From assembly GCF_014650115.1 (NCBI RefSeq), contig NZ_BMUI01000037.1, positions 1 to 60,460 of the forward strand: a DNA stretch of 60,460 nucleotides, given 5' to 3'. The translations under genes were made by a program, and so were the position numbers. Below, piece after piece: positions 1-9,545 of this stretch. The notes below the pieces were generated by a model. It searched no databases and had not been told where the DNA came from. It saw only the letters and a program-made list of their open reading frames with translations. Numbering within the stretch: position 1 is the stretch's first letter; every line of letters starts with the position of its first letter. This DNA comes from Streptomyces olivaceoviridis (GTDB taxonomy: Bacteria > Actinomycetota > Actinomycetes > Streptomycetales > Streptomycetaceae).

Positions 1-421
1 TCGGCGGCACCCCGCCGCTGCACCCGCGAGGGCCCACGCCGCTCCCCCGAGACGGCCCTGCCTGCCCCCCTGAGACCGGCCCTGCGGCCTCAAGCGACCT
101 CTGCCTGCGCTGCCCGTGCCACTCCGCGGAGTGAGGCGTGGACTCACCAGGGGGATGTCGGCCCCGAGGACGAGGCCGGCCGGAAGGCCGTAACCCCTAC
201 CGGTGGCAAGGTCACGCGGCCGTGGTCATGACCTGCCTCAGCCGGCGAGCGGTACGCGCAGTGGCATGTGCGCCGGGTTCGCGGCGGGCTGACCGGGTCA
301 CGCCGTACCCGGCACCGGATACACGAAGTTAACGCCCGGGACTCGGGCGCGAGACCGGTGCGGTCGAGCATCGCCATACCTGTCAAACGACAGGTAACCG
401 CAACCGATCGGAGGTGCGGCG
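1..421. other. Leader region of the nitrogen operon, no gene recognised
   Basis: No convincing coding region is seen: short reading frames on both strands match nothing recognisable. The 3' end holds a perfect palindrome (377-396) and the ribosome binding site of the permease. I looked for the conserved guanidine-I (ykkC) riboswitch elements that often precede such operons and did not find them, so control by a repressor is more likely. Confidence 0.5.
377..396. promoter_or_regulatory. Palindromic operator, probably for the TetR regulator at 9546-10229
   Basis: TACCTGTC-AAAC-GACAGGTA: perfect 8-base arms around a 4-base centre, 25 bases upstream of the permease start. Size and symmetry fit a TetR-family dimer site. 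The only TetR gene nearby closes the same operon, so autogenous control is inferred. Confidence 0.72.
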
Positions 422-2026
422 ATGAGCCGGCCCGAATTCGTCTCTCGGCAGCGCCCTGACGGTGACGTCACGACCAGTTCCGCCGACGCCGGCTACCAGC
501 AGGAACTTCGCCGCGGAGTCGGCGGCTTCGCGTCCTTCGCCGCGGGCTTCTCCTTCGTGTCCATCCTCACCACCGTCTTCCAGCTCTTCGGCCTCGGCTA
601 CGGCCTCGGCGGCGCGGCCTTCTTCTGGACCTGGCCGCTGGTCTTCGCGGGCCAGTTGCTGGTCGCGCTCTGTTTCGCCGAGCTGGCGGCGCGCTGGCCC
701 ATATCCGGGGCGATCTACCAGTGGTCGAGCCGGCTCGCCGGCACCACGGCGGGCTGGTTCACCGGCTGGATCATGATCATCGGGCAGATCCTGACGGTCG
801 CGGCGGCAGCGATCGCGGCGCAGGCGGTGCTGCCGGGCATCTGGTCCGGCTTCCAGCTCGTCGGCGGGCCGGGCGCCGATCCCTCGCTCGGCTCCCCGAC
901 CGGCGCGCGGAACGCGGTCCTGCTGGGCTGCCTGCTGCTGGTGGTCACCACCGTGGTGAACATCCTCGGCATCCGCCAGATGGCCGCCGCCACCAGCTTC
1001 GGCGTCACCGTCGAGATCATCGGCGTGGTCGTGCTGGTGCTGGTCCTCTTCTTCCTGCCCGAGCGGGGCCCGCAGGCCGTGCTCCACGACACCGGCTGGT
1101 CCGGCCACGGCGGCTACGCCGGTGCCTTCCTCGCCTCCTCGCTGATGGCCGCGTACGTCATGGTCGGCTTCGACTCGGCGGGCGAACTGGCGGAGGAGAC
1201 CCACAGCCCGCGCCGGACCACCCCCCGGACCATCCTGCGGGCGCTGATCACCTCCGGTATCGGCGGGGCGCTGCTGATCCTCGCGGGGCTGCTGGCGGCG
1301 CCCAGCCTGACCGACGGCAAGCTCGCCGCCGGCGGCCTGTCCTGGGTGCTCACCGACCGGCTCGGCGGCGTCCTGGGCCGACTGCTGCTGTGCTGCGTCG
1401 CGGTGGCCGTGTTCGCCTGCACCCTGGCCGTGCAGAGCTCCGGCGCCCGGATGATGTACTCCATGGCGCGCGAGGGCGCCCTGCCGTTCCACCGGCACCT
1501 CGGCAAGATCTCCACCCGTACCGGCACACCGGTCGTCGCGTCGGTCGTCGTGGGCGTGGGCGCCGCGATCGCCCTGCTGGTCAACGTCCGCCAGTCGGCG
1601 ATCTTCACCGCCCTCTCCAGCCTCTGCATCGCCATGCTGTATCTGGCCTATCTGGGCGTGACGCTGCCGCTGCTGATTACCCGGATCCGGCACCGGCGCA
1701 CCGGCGGCCTCCCCCGCGGCGTCGACGAGACCGGCCGGCCGCTGTTCTCGCTGGGCCGCCGCGGGATCGCGGTCAACACGCTCGCCGTGCTCTACCAGAC
1801 GGGCATGACGGTCAACCTGGCCTGGCCCCGCCCGGAGATCTACGACCTCACCGGCGGGACGTGGTGGCTGCGGTGGAGCGCCCCGCTGTTCATCGGGCTG
1901 AGCCTGGCCGCCGGCGCCGGCTACTTCCTCGCCCGCCGGCTGCACCGCCGTATCGAGCTGAGGCACGTACCCCACACGCACGTCGAGCCGCCGGCCGAGG
2001 CCCGGACCGTCACCGAGCCGGCGTGA
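422..2026 (+). CDS. APC-family amino acid/polyamine-type permease
   Basis: A 534-residue integral membrane protein with about 12 hydrophobic segments, matching the APC superfamily (amino acid permeases) in length and pattern. The N-terminal segment with the AELAARWPISGAIYQW stretch is typical of APC helix 3, and 'SAGELAEETHSP' around residues 255-266 is the conserved loop of this group. The start is supported by GGAGGT 7 bases before ATG. It is the first gene behind the operator and leads into the carboxylase operon, so its substrate is probably guanidine, urea or a related nitrogen source. That assignment comes from context only. The C-terminal tail from about residue 510 is cytoplasmic and Glu/His/Arg-rich. 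Confidence 0.85.
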   Translation: MSRPEFVSRQRPDGDVTTSSADAGYQQELRRGVGGFASFAAGFSFVSILTTVFQLFGLGYGLGGAAFFWTWPLVFAGQLLVALCFAELAARWPISGAIYQWSSRLAGTTAGWFTGWIMIIGQILTVAAAAIAAQAVLPGIWSGFQLVGGPGADPSLGSPTGARNAVLLGCLLLVVTTVVNILGIRQMAAATSFGVTVEIIGVVVLVLVLFFLPERGPQAVLHDTGWSGHGGYAGAFLASSLMAAYVMVGFDSAGELAEETHSPRRTTPRTILRALITSGIGGALLILAGLLAAPSLTDGKLAAGGLSWVLTDRLGGVLGRLLLCCVAVAVFACTLAVQSSGARMMYSMAREGALPFHRHLGKISTRTGTPVVASVVVGVGAAIALLVNVRQSAIFTALSSLCIAMLYLAYLGVTLPLLITRIRHRRTGGLPRGVDETGRPLFSLGRRGIAVNTLAVLYQTGMTVNLAWPRPEIYDLTGGTWWLRWSAPLFIGLSLAAGAGYFLARRLHRRIELRHVPHTHVEPPAEARTVTEPA

Positions 2027-2049
2027 CCCCGACCGCCCACCGCCGACCG

Positions 2050-2087
2050 CCCGACCACCTGATCGCCCGACCACCTGATCGCCCGAC
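2050..2087 (+). repeat. Short tandem repeat, 16-base unit
   Basis: Two and a third copies of CCCGACCACCTGATCG in tandem between the permease stop and the next gene. No function is evident. Confidence 0.7.
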
Positions 2088-2126
2088 GTACAGATGACTC
2101 ACCGACGAGAGGATGACGGGACATCC

Positions 2127-3080
2127 ATGAACACGGCCGAAGGGTCGACGGCCGGCGCGCCGCCGTACGACCAGCACCCCACCGCACCGCTCACCGCCCC
2201 GCTCTCCGGACAGCCGACCGAGGGGCGGGCCGCCGCCCGGGTCCGGGATCTGCACCTGACCGACAGTGTCCGCAGTGCCCGCGTCGACGCCCGCGCGCAG
2301 GGCGGGCAGGCCGGCACGTGGATGCCGTACCTGCCCGCGTCCGGCAGCCCGTGCTGCCCGCCGGGGGTGGACCCGGCCGCCCTCGTGTGGGCGGAGACGG
2401 TGGCACCCGGCGGCTACACCCACAAGGTCCTCGCCCGCGGCACCCGGCTGCGCTTCGACGACCCGACCGGTGACGCCTGTGCCCACCTGCTGCTCTTCAA
2501 CGCGCTGGAGCCCGTCGAGCGGCTCAACGTCGCCGACACCCAGAAGATCCCGTGGCAGGCGTACCTGGGCGAGAACCACCCGTTGCTGTCCGGCGACGGC
2601 CGGGTCCTGGCCGTGGTCAGCGGTGACTCCTCCGGCCGGCACGACGCCTTCTGCGGTACGAGCACCGACGCGTGGAACGCGCACAAGTACGGTGACGCCC
2701 GCCCCGAGGGGCCGTCGCCGTCCGGCCGCGGACTCTTCCTCAAGGCAGCCGCCAAGCACGGTCTGAGCCGCCGCGATCTGCCGCCCGGCGTCTCCTTCTT
2801 CCAGGGCGTACGCGTCGAGGCGGACGGCACCCTCGCCTGGCAGGGCAGCGCCGGTCCGGGCACGTATGTCGAACTCGTCGCGGAACTGCCCCTGTTGGTG
2901 CTGGTCGCCAATGTCGCCCACCCGCTGGACCCGCGGCCCGGCTATGTCGTCGGGCCGCTGCGGGTGCACGCCTGGCGCGGCGAACCGACCGGCCCGCACG
3001 AACGGCGGTTCACCGCCACGCCGGAACTGCACCGGGCGTACCTCAACACCGCCGACTACTGCGAAGCCAGGGGGCTGTGA
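2127..3080 (+). CDS. DUF1989 protein, urea/guanidine carboxylase-associated subunit 1
   Basis: About 317 residues, DUF1989 family (urea amidolyase-associated protein 1). In characterised operons the two DUF1989 proteins form carboxyguanidine deiminase, which converts carboxyguanidine to allophanate between the carboxylase and allophanate hydrolase. Conserved features are visible: GDACAHLLLFNA, the HDAFCGTSTDAW stretch with a likely metal-binding Cys, and the C-terminal NVAHPLDPRP. I chose ATG 2127 because GAGAGG lies upstream and the conserved part starts well inside; ATG 2094 in the same frame is an alternative. It is followed after one base by the partner gene. Confidence 0.83.
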   Translation: MNTAEGSTAGAPPYDQHPTAPLTAPLSGQPTEGRAAARVRDLHLTDSVRSARVDARAQGGQAGTWMPYLPASGSPCCPPGVDPAALVWAETVAPGGYTHKVLARGTRLRFDDPTGDACAHLLLFNALEPVERLNVADTQKIPWQAYLGENHPLLSGDGRVLAVVSGDSSGRHDAFCGTSTDAWNAHKYGDARPEGPSPSGRGLFLKAAAKHGLSRRDLPPGVSFFQGVRVEADGTLAWQGSAGPGTYVELVAELPLLVLVANVAHPLDPRPGYVVGPLRVHAWRGEPTGPHERRFTATPELHRAYLNTADYCEARGL

Positions 3081-3081
3081 C

Positions 3082-4098
3082 ATGGCGACCACGACTCGGA
3101 CCGAGAACACACCGACCACCCGTCCGACCGCCGCGGGCGGCACCCTCGCCTCCACCGTGCCGGTGGGCGCCGTGTACGCGGAGGGCTCCGCCCTGGACTG
3201 GGGAACGAGCCTGGTCGAGGGCGCCGTCGTCCTGGACGAGGTGGTGGCCCCCAACGCGCCGTGGTCGGCGGTGGTGGCGAAGGGACACGTCCTGACCATC
3301 GTCGACGTCGGCGGGAACCAGTCGGCCGACTGTCTGCTCTACAACGCCGCCGATCCCAGGGAGCGCTACAGCGTCCCTGACACCCTGGCCTGGCAGGGCA
3401 ACGCCTACGTGCGCACGGGGACCGTGCTGCGCAGCGACGAGGGACGCCCGCTGATGACCGTCGTGGCCAACGAGATCGACCGCCAGGACACCATCGGCGG
3501 CGCCTGCGGCAAGGAGTCCAACACCCTGCGCTACGGCCACCACGTGATGTTCCAGCACGGCTGCCGCGAGAACTTCCTCGCCGAGGCCGGCCGGCGCGGC
3601 CTGGGGGTGCGCGACCTCGTCTCCAACCTCAACTGGTTCATGAACGTGCCCGTCGAGGCGGACGGCGCGCTGGGCATCGTGGACGGCATGTCCGCACCGG
3701 GCCGCCGGGTCGCGGTGCGCGCCGACATGGACGTCCTGGTGATCGTCTCCAACTGCCCCCAGATGAACAACCCGTGCAACGACTTCAACCCGACCCCGCT
3801 GCGCATGATCGTCACGGACCCGACGGGGGCCGACGAGCCGGGCGGCAGGGATGGGGGTGGGCCGACGGGGGGTGGTCCGGGTGAGGCTGGCCCAGATGGG
3901 GGTGGCCCGGTTGTCGGTGGCCCAGGTGGAACTGGCCCCGGTGGGGATGGCCCAGGTCGGGCTGGCCCAGCTGCGGGTGGTCCGGGCGGGGAAGGGCCGG
4001 TGGCCGGGGGCCCGGACCCGGCGGCCCCCGTTGACCTCGGCGTGTTTGCCCCACCCTGCCCGCACACCGCCCGCACCACCTCGGAGGACGCCGCGTGA
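3082..4098 (+). CDS. DUF1989 protein, carboxylase-associated subunit 2, with Gly-Pro-rich tail
   Basis: A 338-residue DUF1989 protein (urea amidolyase-associated protein 2), the presumed partner of the preceding gene in a carboxyguanidine deiminase. Conserved parts include GGNQSADCLLYNA, the TIGGACGKESNTLRYG stretch, NWFMNVPVEADG and the family signature NNPCNDFNPTPLRM at about residues 230-243. After this the family normally ends, but here some 90 more residues follow: a low-complexity Gly-Gly-Pro tail (about 3835-4023) and then a Pro/Thr-rich end. The tail uses CCA and GGT codons far more than its neighbours. The stop overlaps the start of the carboxylase gene (GTGA), so translation is probably coupled. 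Confidence 0.85.
   Translation: MATTTRTENTPTTRPTAAGGTLASTVPVGAVYAEGSALDWGTSLVEGAVVLDEVVAPNAPWSAVVAKGHVLTIVDVGGNQSADCLLYNAADPRERYSVPDTLAWQGNAYVRTGTVLRSDEGRPLMTVVANEIDRQDTIGGACGKESNTLRYGHHVMFQHGCRENFLAEAGRRGLGVRDLVSNLNWFMNVPVEADGALGIVDGMSAPGRRVAVRADMDVLVIVSNCPQMNNPCNDFNPTPLRMIVTDPTGADEPGGRDGGGPTGGGPGEAGPDGGGPVVGGPGGTGPGGDGPGRAGPAAGGPGGEGPVAGGPDPAAPVDLGVFAPPCPHTARTTSEDAA
3835..4023 (+). repeat. Imperfect Gly-Gly-Pro coding repeat in the tail of the DUF1989 subunit
   Basis: About 190 bases built from degenerate GGTGGNCC-type units that encode a collagen-like Gly/Pro stretch. The reading frame stays open and the repeat is not flanked by obvious direct repeats. It looks like local repeat expansion rather than insertion of a foreign domain. 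Confidence 0.75.
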
Positions 4099-7000
4099 CC
4101 CGCCCCACCGTTGTTCTCGTCGCCAACCGCGGTGAGATCGCCCGACGTGTCATCCGTACCGCCCGGAAGATGGGCCTGGGCACCGTCGCCGTGTTCTCCG
4201 ACGCCGACCGGGCCGCCCCGCACGTGCGCGAGGCCGACCATGCGGTCCGTCTGGGGCCGGCGCCGGCCCGCGAGTCGTATCTGCGCGGCGACGCGATCAT
4301 CGAGGCCGCGCTCGCGCACGGCGCCGGCATCATCCACCCCGGCTACGGCTTCCTCTCCGAGAACACCGCCTTCGCCCGTGCCGTGGAGGAGACCGGACTG
4401 CGTTTCGCGGGACCGACCGCCGACCAGATCACCGCCTTCGGCGAGAAGCACACCGCCCGCACCCTGGCCAAGGCGGCCGGAGTCCCGCTGCTGGCCGGTA
4501 CCGAGCTGCTCGCGACCGCGGAGGAGGCCGTCACCGCGGCCGGGTCGATCGGGCTGCCCGTGATGGTCAAGGCCACCGGCGGTGGCGGCGGCATCGGCAT
4601 GCAGGCCTGCGCCACCGCGGACGAGGTGCGCGATGCCTTCGCCCGCGTCGCCGCCCTCGCCGAGTCCAACTTCGGGTCAGCCGGGGTATTCCTGGAGCGC
4701 CTGGTACGCCCCGCCCGCCACGTCGAGGTGCAGGTCTTCGGCGACGGCACCGGCCGGATCGCCGTCATCGGCGACCGCGACTGCTCGCTGCAACGCCGTA
4801 ACCAGAAGGTGATCGAGGAGGCCCCGGCCCCGGCCCTGCCCGCCCATGTCCGCGCGCTGCTGCACGACTCCTCGCGGCGGCTGCTCGCCTCGGTCGGCTA
4901 CCGCGGCGCGGGCACCGTGGAGTTCGTCTACGACCCCCTGCGCGAGGAGGCCGCGTTCCTGGAGGTCAACACCCGGCTCCAGGTCGAGCACCCGGTAACC
5001 GAGCAGGCGTACGGTGTCGACCTCGTCGAACTCATGCTCACCCTGGCCCGGGACGGCGCGGTCGACGACGCGGTGTTCACGAGGGAGTGGACGCCCACCG
5101 GGCACGCCGTGGAAGCGCGGGTCTATGCGGAGGACCCCGGCCGGGACTCACAGCCCTCCTCGGGCCTGATCACCCGGGCGGCCTTCCCCGGCCAGGGCGC
5201 CGACGGCATGCCCGGCGTCCGCGTCGACGGCTTCGCCGAGACCGGCCTGGAGGTCTCTCCGTACTACGACCCGATGCTCGCCAAGGTCATCGCCCAAGGC
5301 CCCACCCGCGACGCCGCGTTCGACGTCCTGGGCTCGGCTCTGGCCGCCAGCCGGGTCGACGGCGTCGTCACCAACCTGGGCCTGCTGCGCGCGCTGACCG
5401 TACGGGAGGAGGTGCGCGAGGCCGTGCACAGCACCAGCACCCTCGCCACCACCGCCGATCCCGATCCGCGCATCGACGTCCTGGTGCCGGGAGCGATGAC
5501 CACCGTCCAGGACCTTCCCGGCCGACTCGGCTACTGGCACGTGGGCGTACCGCCGAGCGGCCCCTTCGACCCCGTCTCCTTCGCCGAGGCCAACCTGGCC
5601 GTCGGCAACCCGGCCGAGGCGCCCGCACTGGAGGTCACGGCGGGCGGGCTGACCCTGCGCTTCTCGGACGCCACCGTGGTCGCCGTCACCGGGGCGCCCG
5701 TCCCGGTCACCGTGGACGGCACCGCGGCGGCCCTGTGGGAGCCGGTGCCGGTCCCGGCCGGCGCCACCCTCGTCCTCGGCGCCTGCCACGGTCCCGGCCT
5801 GCGCAGCTATGTGGCCGTCCGGGGCGGCATCGACGTACCCGAATACCTGGGCAGCGCCTCGACCTTCACCCTCGGCGGCTTCGGCGGCCACGGCGGCCGG
5901 GCCCTGCTCGCCGGAGACGTCCTACGGCCCAGGGCCGACGCGGACGTAGACACCACCACTGGCTCCACCACCGACACGGCCGCCGGCACCACCACCGAAA
6001 CGACCACCCGCGCGACCACCGACACGACCTACCGCGCGACCACCGACGCCATCGCCACCACCGGTGCCCCCACCCCACCCCACCGCCGCCCCGCGATCAC
6101 CCCCCACTGGCAGATCGGTGTCACCGAAGGACCCCACGCCGCACCCGAGTTCTTCACCCGCGAGGACATCGACACCCTCTACGCCACCGACTACACGGTG
6201 CACCACAACTCGGCCCGCACCGGAATCCGGCTGATCGGGCCCAAACCCCGGTGGGCGCGTCAGGACGGCGGTGAGGCCGGACTGCACCCGTCCAACATCC
6301 ACGACACGCCCTACGCGGTGGGCGCCCTGGACTTCACCGGTGACACGCCGATCATCCTGGGCCCCGACGGGCCGTCCCTCGGCGGATTCGTCTGCCCGGC
6401 GGTGGTCGCCAGCGGCGAGCTGTGGAAGCTGGGCCAGCTCCGCCCCGGCGACACCGTCCGCTTCGTACCGGTCAAGGAGGCCGAGGCCGCCGCCCTCGAC
6501 GCCCGCCGTGCCTCACCCACGCTGATCAGCGGCGGCGGAGACGGCGACGACGGCGTACTCGGCCGCCTGGCGGCCACCGACGCCCGCCCGAGCGTCACCT
6601 ACCGCCGGGACGGCGACGACAACGTCCTCGTCGAGTACGGCCCCATGGTGCTCGACCTCGGCCTGCGCATGCGGGTGCACGCCCTCCAGGAGACCCTCGC
6701 CGCGCACGCGCCCGCCGGCGTCCTCGACGTCACCCCGGGCATCCGCTCCCTGCAGATCCACACCGACGCCCGCCGGCTGAAGGCCCGCGACCTCGCCGTC
6801 CTGCTGCGCGAGCTGGAGGACGAGGTCCCGCCCAGCAACGAGCTGGTGGTTCCTTCCCGCACGGTCCGGCTGCCGCTCAGCTGGGACGATCCGGCGACCC
6901 GGCTGGCCATCGAGCGGTACATGGCGGGCGTGCGCGACGACGCCCCGTGGTGCCCGTGGAACATCGAGTTCATCCGCCGGGTCAACGGCCTGGAGAGTGC

Positions 7001-7811
7001 CGACGACGTCTACCGCACCGTCTTCGACGCCTCCTACCTCGTCCTCGGCCTCGGCGACGTCTACCTCGGCGCCCCCGTCGCCACCCCCCTCGACCCGCGG
7101 CACCGCCTGGTGACCACCAAGTACAATCCGGCGCGCACCTGGACCGCGGAGAACTCCGTCGGCATCGGCGGCGCCTACCTGTGCGTCTACGGCATGGAGG
7201 GCCCCGGCGGCTACCAGTTCGTCGGCCGCACCGTACAGATCTGGAACCGCTTCCGCACCGGCGGCCTCTTCCAGGACTCCCCGTGGGCGCTGCGCTTCTT
7301 CGACCGCATCGAGTGGTACCCCGTCACGGCGGAGGAACTGCTCGAACTGCGCGCCGAGACGGACGCCGGCCGCGGCGCCTTCCCGACCGAGGAGGGTACC
7401 TTCTCGATCGCCGAGTACGACGCCTTCCTGGCCGCCAACGCCGGCTCGATCTCCGCCTTCCGCGCCCGGCAGAGCGCCGCGTTCGAGGCCGAGCGGCAAC
7501 GCTGGCGGGCCGCCGGCGAGTTCGACCGGAACGACGATCCCGAACCCGCCACGGCCACCGGCGAGGGCGCCGCCGCCGTCACCGTCCCGGACGGCGCCGT
7601 CCCGGTCACCGCGCCGTTCACCGCCACCGTCTGGCAGACCGTCGCCGAGCCCGGCGCCACCGTCGCCGAGGGCGACCCGATCCTCTCCCTGGAGGCGATG
7701 AAGATGGAGTCCAAGGTCAGCGCTCCCGCCACCGGAACGCTGCTGGAGATCTACGTGAGGCCCGGTCAGCAGGTCGCCCCCGGCCAGGTCCTGGCGGCGG
7801 TGCGGGCATGA
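4095..7811 (+). CDS. Biotin-dependent urea carboxylase / guanidine carboxylase
   Basis: A 1,238-residue enzyme that carboxylates urea or guanidine with ATP and bicarbonate. Domain order: biotin carboxylase (about 1-450, with the ATP-grasp loop KATGGGGGIGMQ and VNTRLQVEHPVTE), KipA/KipI-type carboxyltransferase (about 460-1140), and biotinyl domain (about 1165-1238) with the biotinylation motif EAMKMES. GTG 4095 overlaps the preceding stop. Neighbouring DUF1989 and allophanate hydrolase genes favour guanidine as true substrate, since related operons were shown to assimilate guanidine, but I cannot separate the two activities by eye. A Thr-rich insert at about residues 616-666 (5941-6090) interrupts the carboxyltransferase region. 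It is probably a surface loop. Confidence 0.9.
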   Translation: MTRPTVVLVANRGEIARRVIRTARKMGLGTVAVFSDADRAAPHVREADHAVRLGPAPARESYLRGDAIIEAALAHGAGIIHPGYGFLSENTAFARAVEETGLRFAGPTADQITAFGEKHTARTLAKAAGVPLLAGTELLATAEEAVTAAGSIGLPVMVKATGGGGGIGMQACATADEVRDAFARVAALAESNFGSAGVFLERLVRPARHVEVQVFGDGTGRIAVIGDRDCSLQRRNQKVIEEAPAPALPAHVRALLHDSSRRLLASVGYRGAGTVEFVYDPLREEAAFLEVNTRLQVEHPVTEQAYGVDLVELMLTLARDGAVDDAVFTREWTPTGHAVEARVYAEDPGRDSQPSSGLITRAAFPGQGADGMPGVRVDGFAETGLEVSPYYDPMLAKVIAQGPTRDAAFDVLGSALAASRVDGVVTNLGLLRALTVREEVREAVHSTSTLATTADPDPRIDVLVPGAMTTVQDLPGRLGYWHVGVPPSGPFDPVSFAEANLAVGNPAEAPALEVTAGGLTLRFSDATVVAVTGAPVPVTVDGTAAALWEPVPVPAGATLVLGACHGPGLRSYVAVRGGIDVPEYLGSASTFTLGGFGGHGGRALLAGDVLRPRADADVDTTTGSTTDTAAGTTTETTTRATTDTTYRATTDAIATTGAPTPPHRRPAITPHWQIGVTEGPHAAPEFFTREDIDTLYATDYTVHHNSARTGIRLIGPKPRWARQDGGEAGLHPSNIHDTPYAVGALDFTGDTPIILGPDGPSLGGFVCPAVVASGELWKLGQLRPGDTVRFVPVKEAEAAALDARRASPTLISGGGDGDDGVLGRLAATDARPSVTYRRDGDDNVLVEYGPMVLDLGLRMRVHALQETLAAHAPAGVLDVTPGIRSLQIHTDARRLKARDLAVLLRELEDEVPPSNELVVPSRTVRLPLSWDDPATRLAIERYMAGVRDDAPWCPWNIEFIRRVNGLESADDVYRTVFDASYLVLGLGDVYLGAPVATPLDPRHRLVTTKYNPARTWTAENSVGIGGAYLCVYGMEGPGGYQFVGRTVQIWNRFRTGGLFQDSPWALRFFDRIEWYPVTAEELLELRAETDAGRGAFPTEEGTFSIAEYDAFLAANAGSISAFRARQSAAFEAERQRWRAAGEFDRNDDPEPATATGEGAAAVTVPDGAVPVTAPFTATVWQTVAEPGATVAEGDPILSLEAMKMESKVSAPATGTLLEIYVRPGQQVAPGQVLAAVRA

Positions 7812-9484
7812 GCGCCATGACACCGGCCGCACGCGCCGAGGCCGCCTACGACCGCATCCGCAGCGCCGGCCGGCCCGAGATCTGGATCCACCTCAGACCC
7901 CGCGACGAGGTGCTCGCCGAGGCCGCCGGGATCGATCCGGCGCTGCCGCTGGCCGGCCTGGTCGCGGCCGTCAAGGACAACATCGACGTCGCCGGCCTGC
8001 CCACGACCGCGGGCGCCCCGTCGTACGCCTACCGGCCCGCGGCCGACGCGCCCGCGGTGGCGCGGCTGCGCGCGGCCGGCGCGGTCGTCCTCGGCAAGAC
8101 CAACCTGGACCAGTTCGCCACCGGCCTGGTCGGCACCCGCAGTCCCTACGGCGCCGTACGCAACGCCTGGGACACCACCCGCATCTCCGGCGGATCGTCC
8201 TCCGGTTCGGCCGTCGCGGTCGCCCTCGGCATCGCCGACCTCGCGCTCGGCACCGACACGGCCGGCTCCGGGCGGGTGCCCGCCGCCCTCAACGGCATCG
8301 TCGGGGTCAAGCCCACCAAGGGCCTGGTGCCGGTGACCGGCGTGGTCCCCGCCTGCTACACCCTCGACTGCGTCACCGTCTTCGCCCGCGACCTGCGGCT
8401 CGCCCGCACCGCCGCCGAGATCGTCGAGGGCCCCGACCCGGCCGACCCGCTCTCCCGCACCGGCACCCAGCTCCCGCCGCCGCCCGCGCGCCCCAGGATC
8501 GCCGTCCCGGCCCCGGAGCACCTGGACGGCATGGCCGACGGCTGGCGCGAGGCCTTCGGCGCCACGGTCGCCCGCCTGGCGGCCACCGGCGCGGACATCG
8601 TGGAGACCGACGTCACCCCGCTGCTCCGGGCCGCGGAACTGCTGTACGGCGGTGCGTTCGTCGCCGAACGGTACGCCGCCGTGGGCGGACACGTGGACAA
8701 GCACCGGGACCTGATCGGTACGGATCTCGACGCCACCGTCGCCTCCATCGTGCTGGCCGGCCGGGAGAAGACCGCCGCCGACTGGGCCGCCGACACCGCC
8801 CGGCTCGCCGCGCTCGGCGCCGCCGGACGCGCGGCCCTCGACGGCTGCGCGGCGCTGCTCACCCCTACGACCACCTGGCACCCCACCCTTGAGCAGGTGG
8901 CGGCCGACCCCGTCGCCGCCAACGCCCGGATGGGCCGCTTCACCAACTTCGCCAACCTGCTGGACTACGCCTCGCTCGCCATCCCCGCCGGATGCGTGGA
9001 CGGTCTCCCCTTCGGCGTGATGCTCACCGGCCCGGCGTTCTCCGACCGCGCCCTGGCCGCCTTGGCCGAACGCCTCGCCGCCCCGCAGCTCGACCTCTTC
9101 GTGGCCGGCGCCCACCTGACGGGACAGCCGCTCAACATCCAACTGGTGCAGGCGGGCGGCACCCTGGCGGGCCCCGCCCGCACCGCCACCGGCTACCGCC
9201 TGTATGCCCTGCCCACCGACCCGCCCAAGCCCGGCCTGGTACGGGTCGCCGACGGCGGGACGGGCCAGGGTCCCGGAGGGGGCATCGAGGGCGAGATCTG
9301 GCGTCTGCCGGCCGCTGGGTTCGGAGCGTTCGTCGCGGCCGTTCCCGCACCGATGGCCATCGGCACCGTCGAACTGGCCGACGGACGGCGGGTCAGCGGC
9401 TTCCTGGTGGAGCCGTACGCCGTCCGGGGCGCGCCCGACATCACCCGCTTCGGCGGCTGGCGGGCCTATACGGGGTCCGCATGA
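7808..9484 (+). CDS. atzF: Allophanate hydrolase
   Basis: A 558-residue amidase-signature enzyme that hydrolyses allophanate to ammonia and CO2, the last step of urea/guanidine assimilation. The Ser-cisSer-Lys elements are visible: the lysine in AAVKDNIDVAGL, the SGGSSSGSAVAVA loop and GTDTAGSGRVPA. The C-terminal 120 residues (about 440-558) form the family's extra domain, with SGFLVEPYAVRGAPDITRFGGW near the end. ATG 7808 overlaps the carboxylase stop (ATGA). The symbol is used in the sense of allophanate hydrolase; no other activity is implied. Confidence 0.9.
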   Translation: MSAMTPAARAEAAYDRIRSAGRPEIWIHLRPRDEVLAEAAGIDPALPLAGLVAAVKDNIDVAGLPTTAGAPSYAYRPAADAPAVARLRAAGAVVLGKTNLDQFATGLVGTRSPYGAVRNAWDTTRISGGSSSGSAVAVALGIADLALGTDTAGSGRVPAALNGIVGVKPTKGLVPVTGVVPACYTLDCVTVFARDLRLARTAAEIVEGPDPADPLSRTGTQLPPPPARPRIAVPAPEHLDGMADGWREAFGATVARLAATGADIVETDVTPLLRAAELLYGGAFVAERYAAVGGHVDKHRDLIGTDLDATVASIVLAGREKTAADWAADTARLAALGAAGRAALDGCAALLTPTTTWHPTLEQVAADPVAANARMGRFTNFANLLDYASLAIPAGCVDGLPFGVMLTGPAFSDRALAALAERLAAPQLDLFVAGAHLTGQPLNIQLVQAGGTLAGPARTATGYRLYALPTDPPKPGLVRVADGGTGQGPGGGIEGEIWRLPAAGFGAFVAAVPAPMAIGTVELADGRRVSGFLVEPYAVRGAPDITRFGGWRAYTGSA

Positions 9485-9545
9485 CGGCACCGTACGAGCG
9501 GACCACCCGAGGGGAGGGGACGCGGCGGGATGGCAGCATGGCACC

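Noticed and set aside
1..421. Guanidine-I (ykkC) riboswitch before the carboxylase operon
   Set aside because: The conserved CUAGGGUUCCG and ACUGGUCCGAGAG elements were not found. A palindromic operator is present instead.
383..2074. 563-codon minus-strand frame antisense to the permease
   Set aside because: Composition is His/Asp/Gln-rich shadow of a membrane protein gene.
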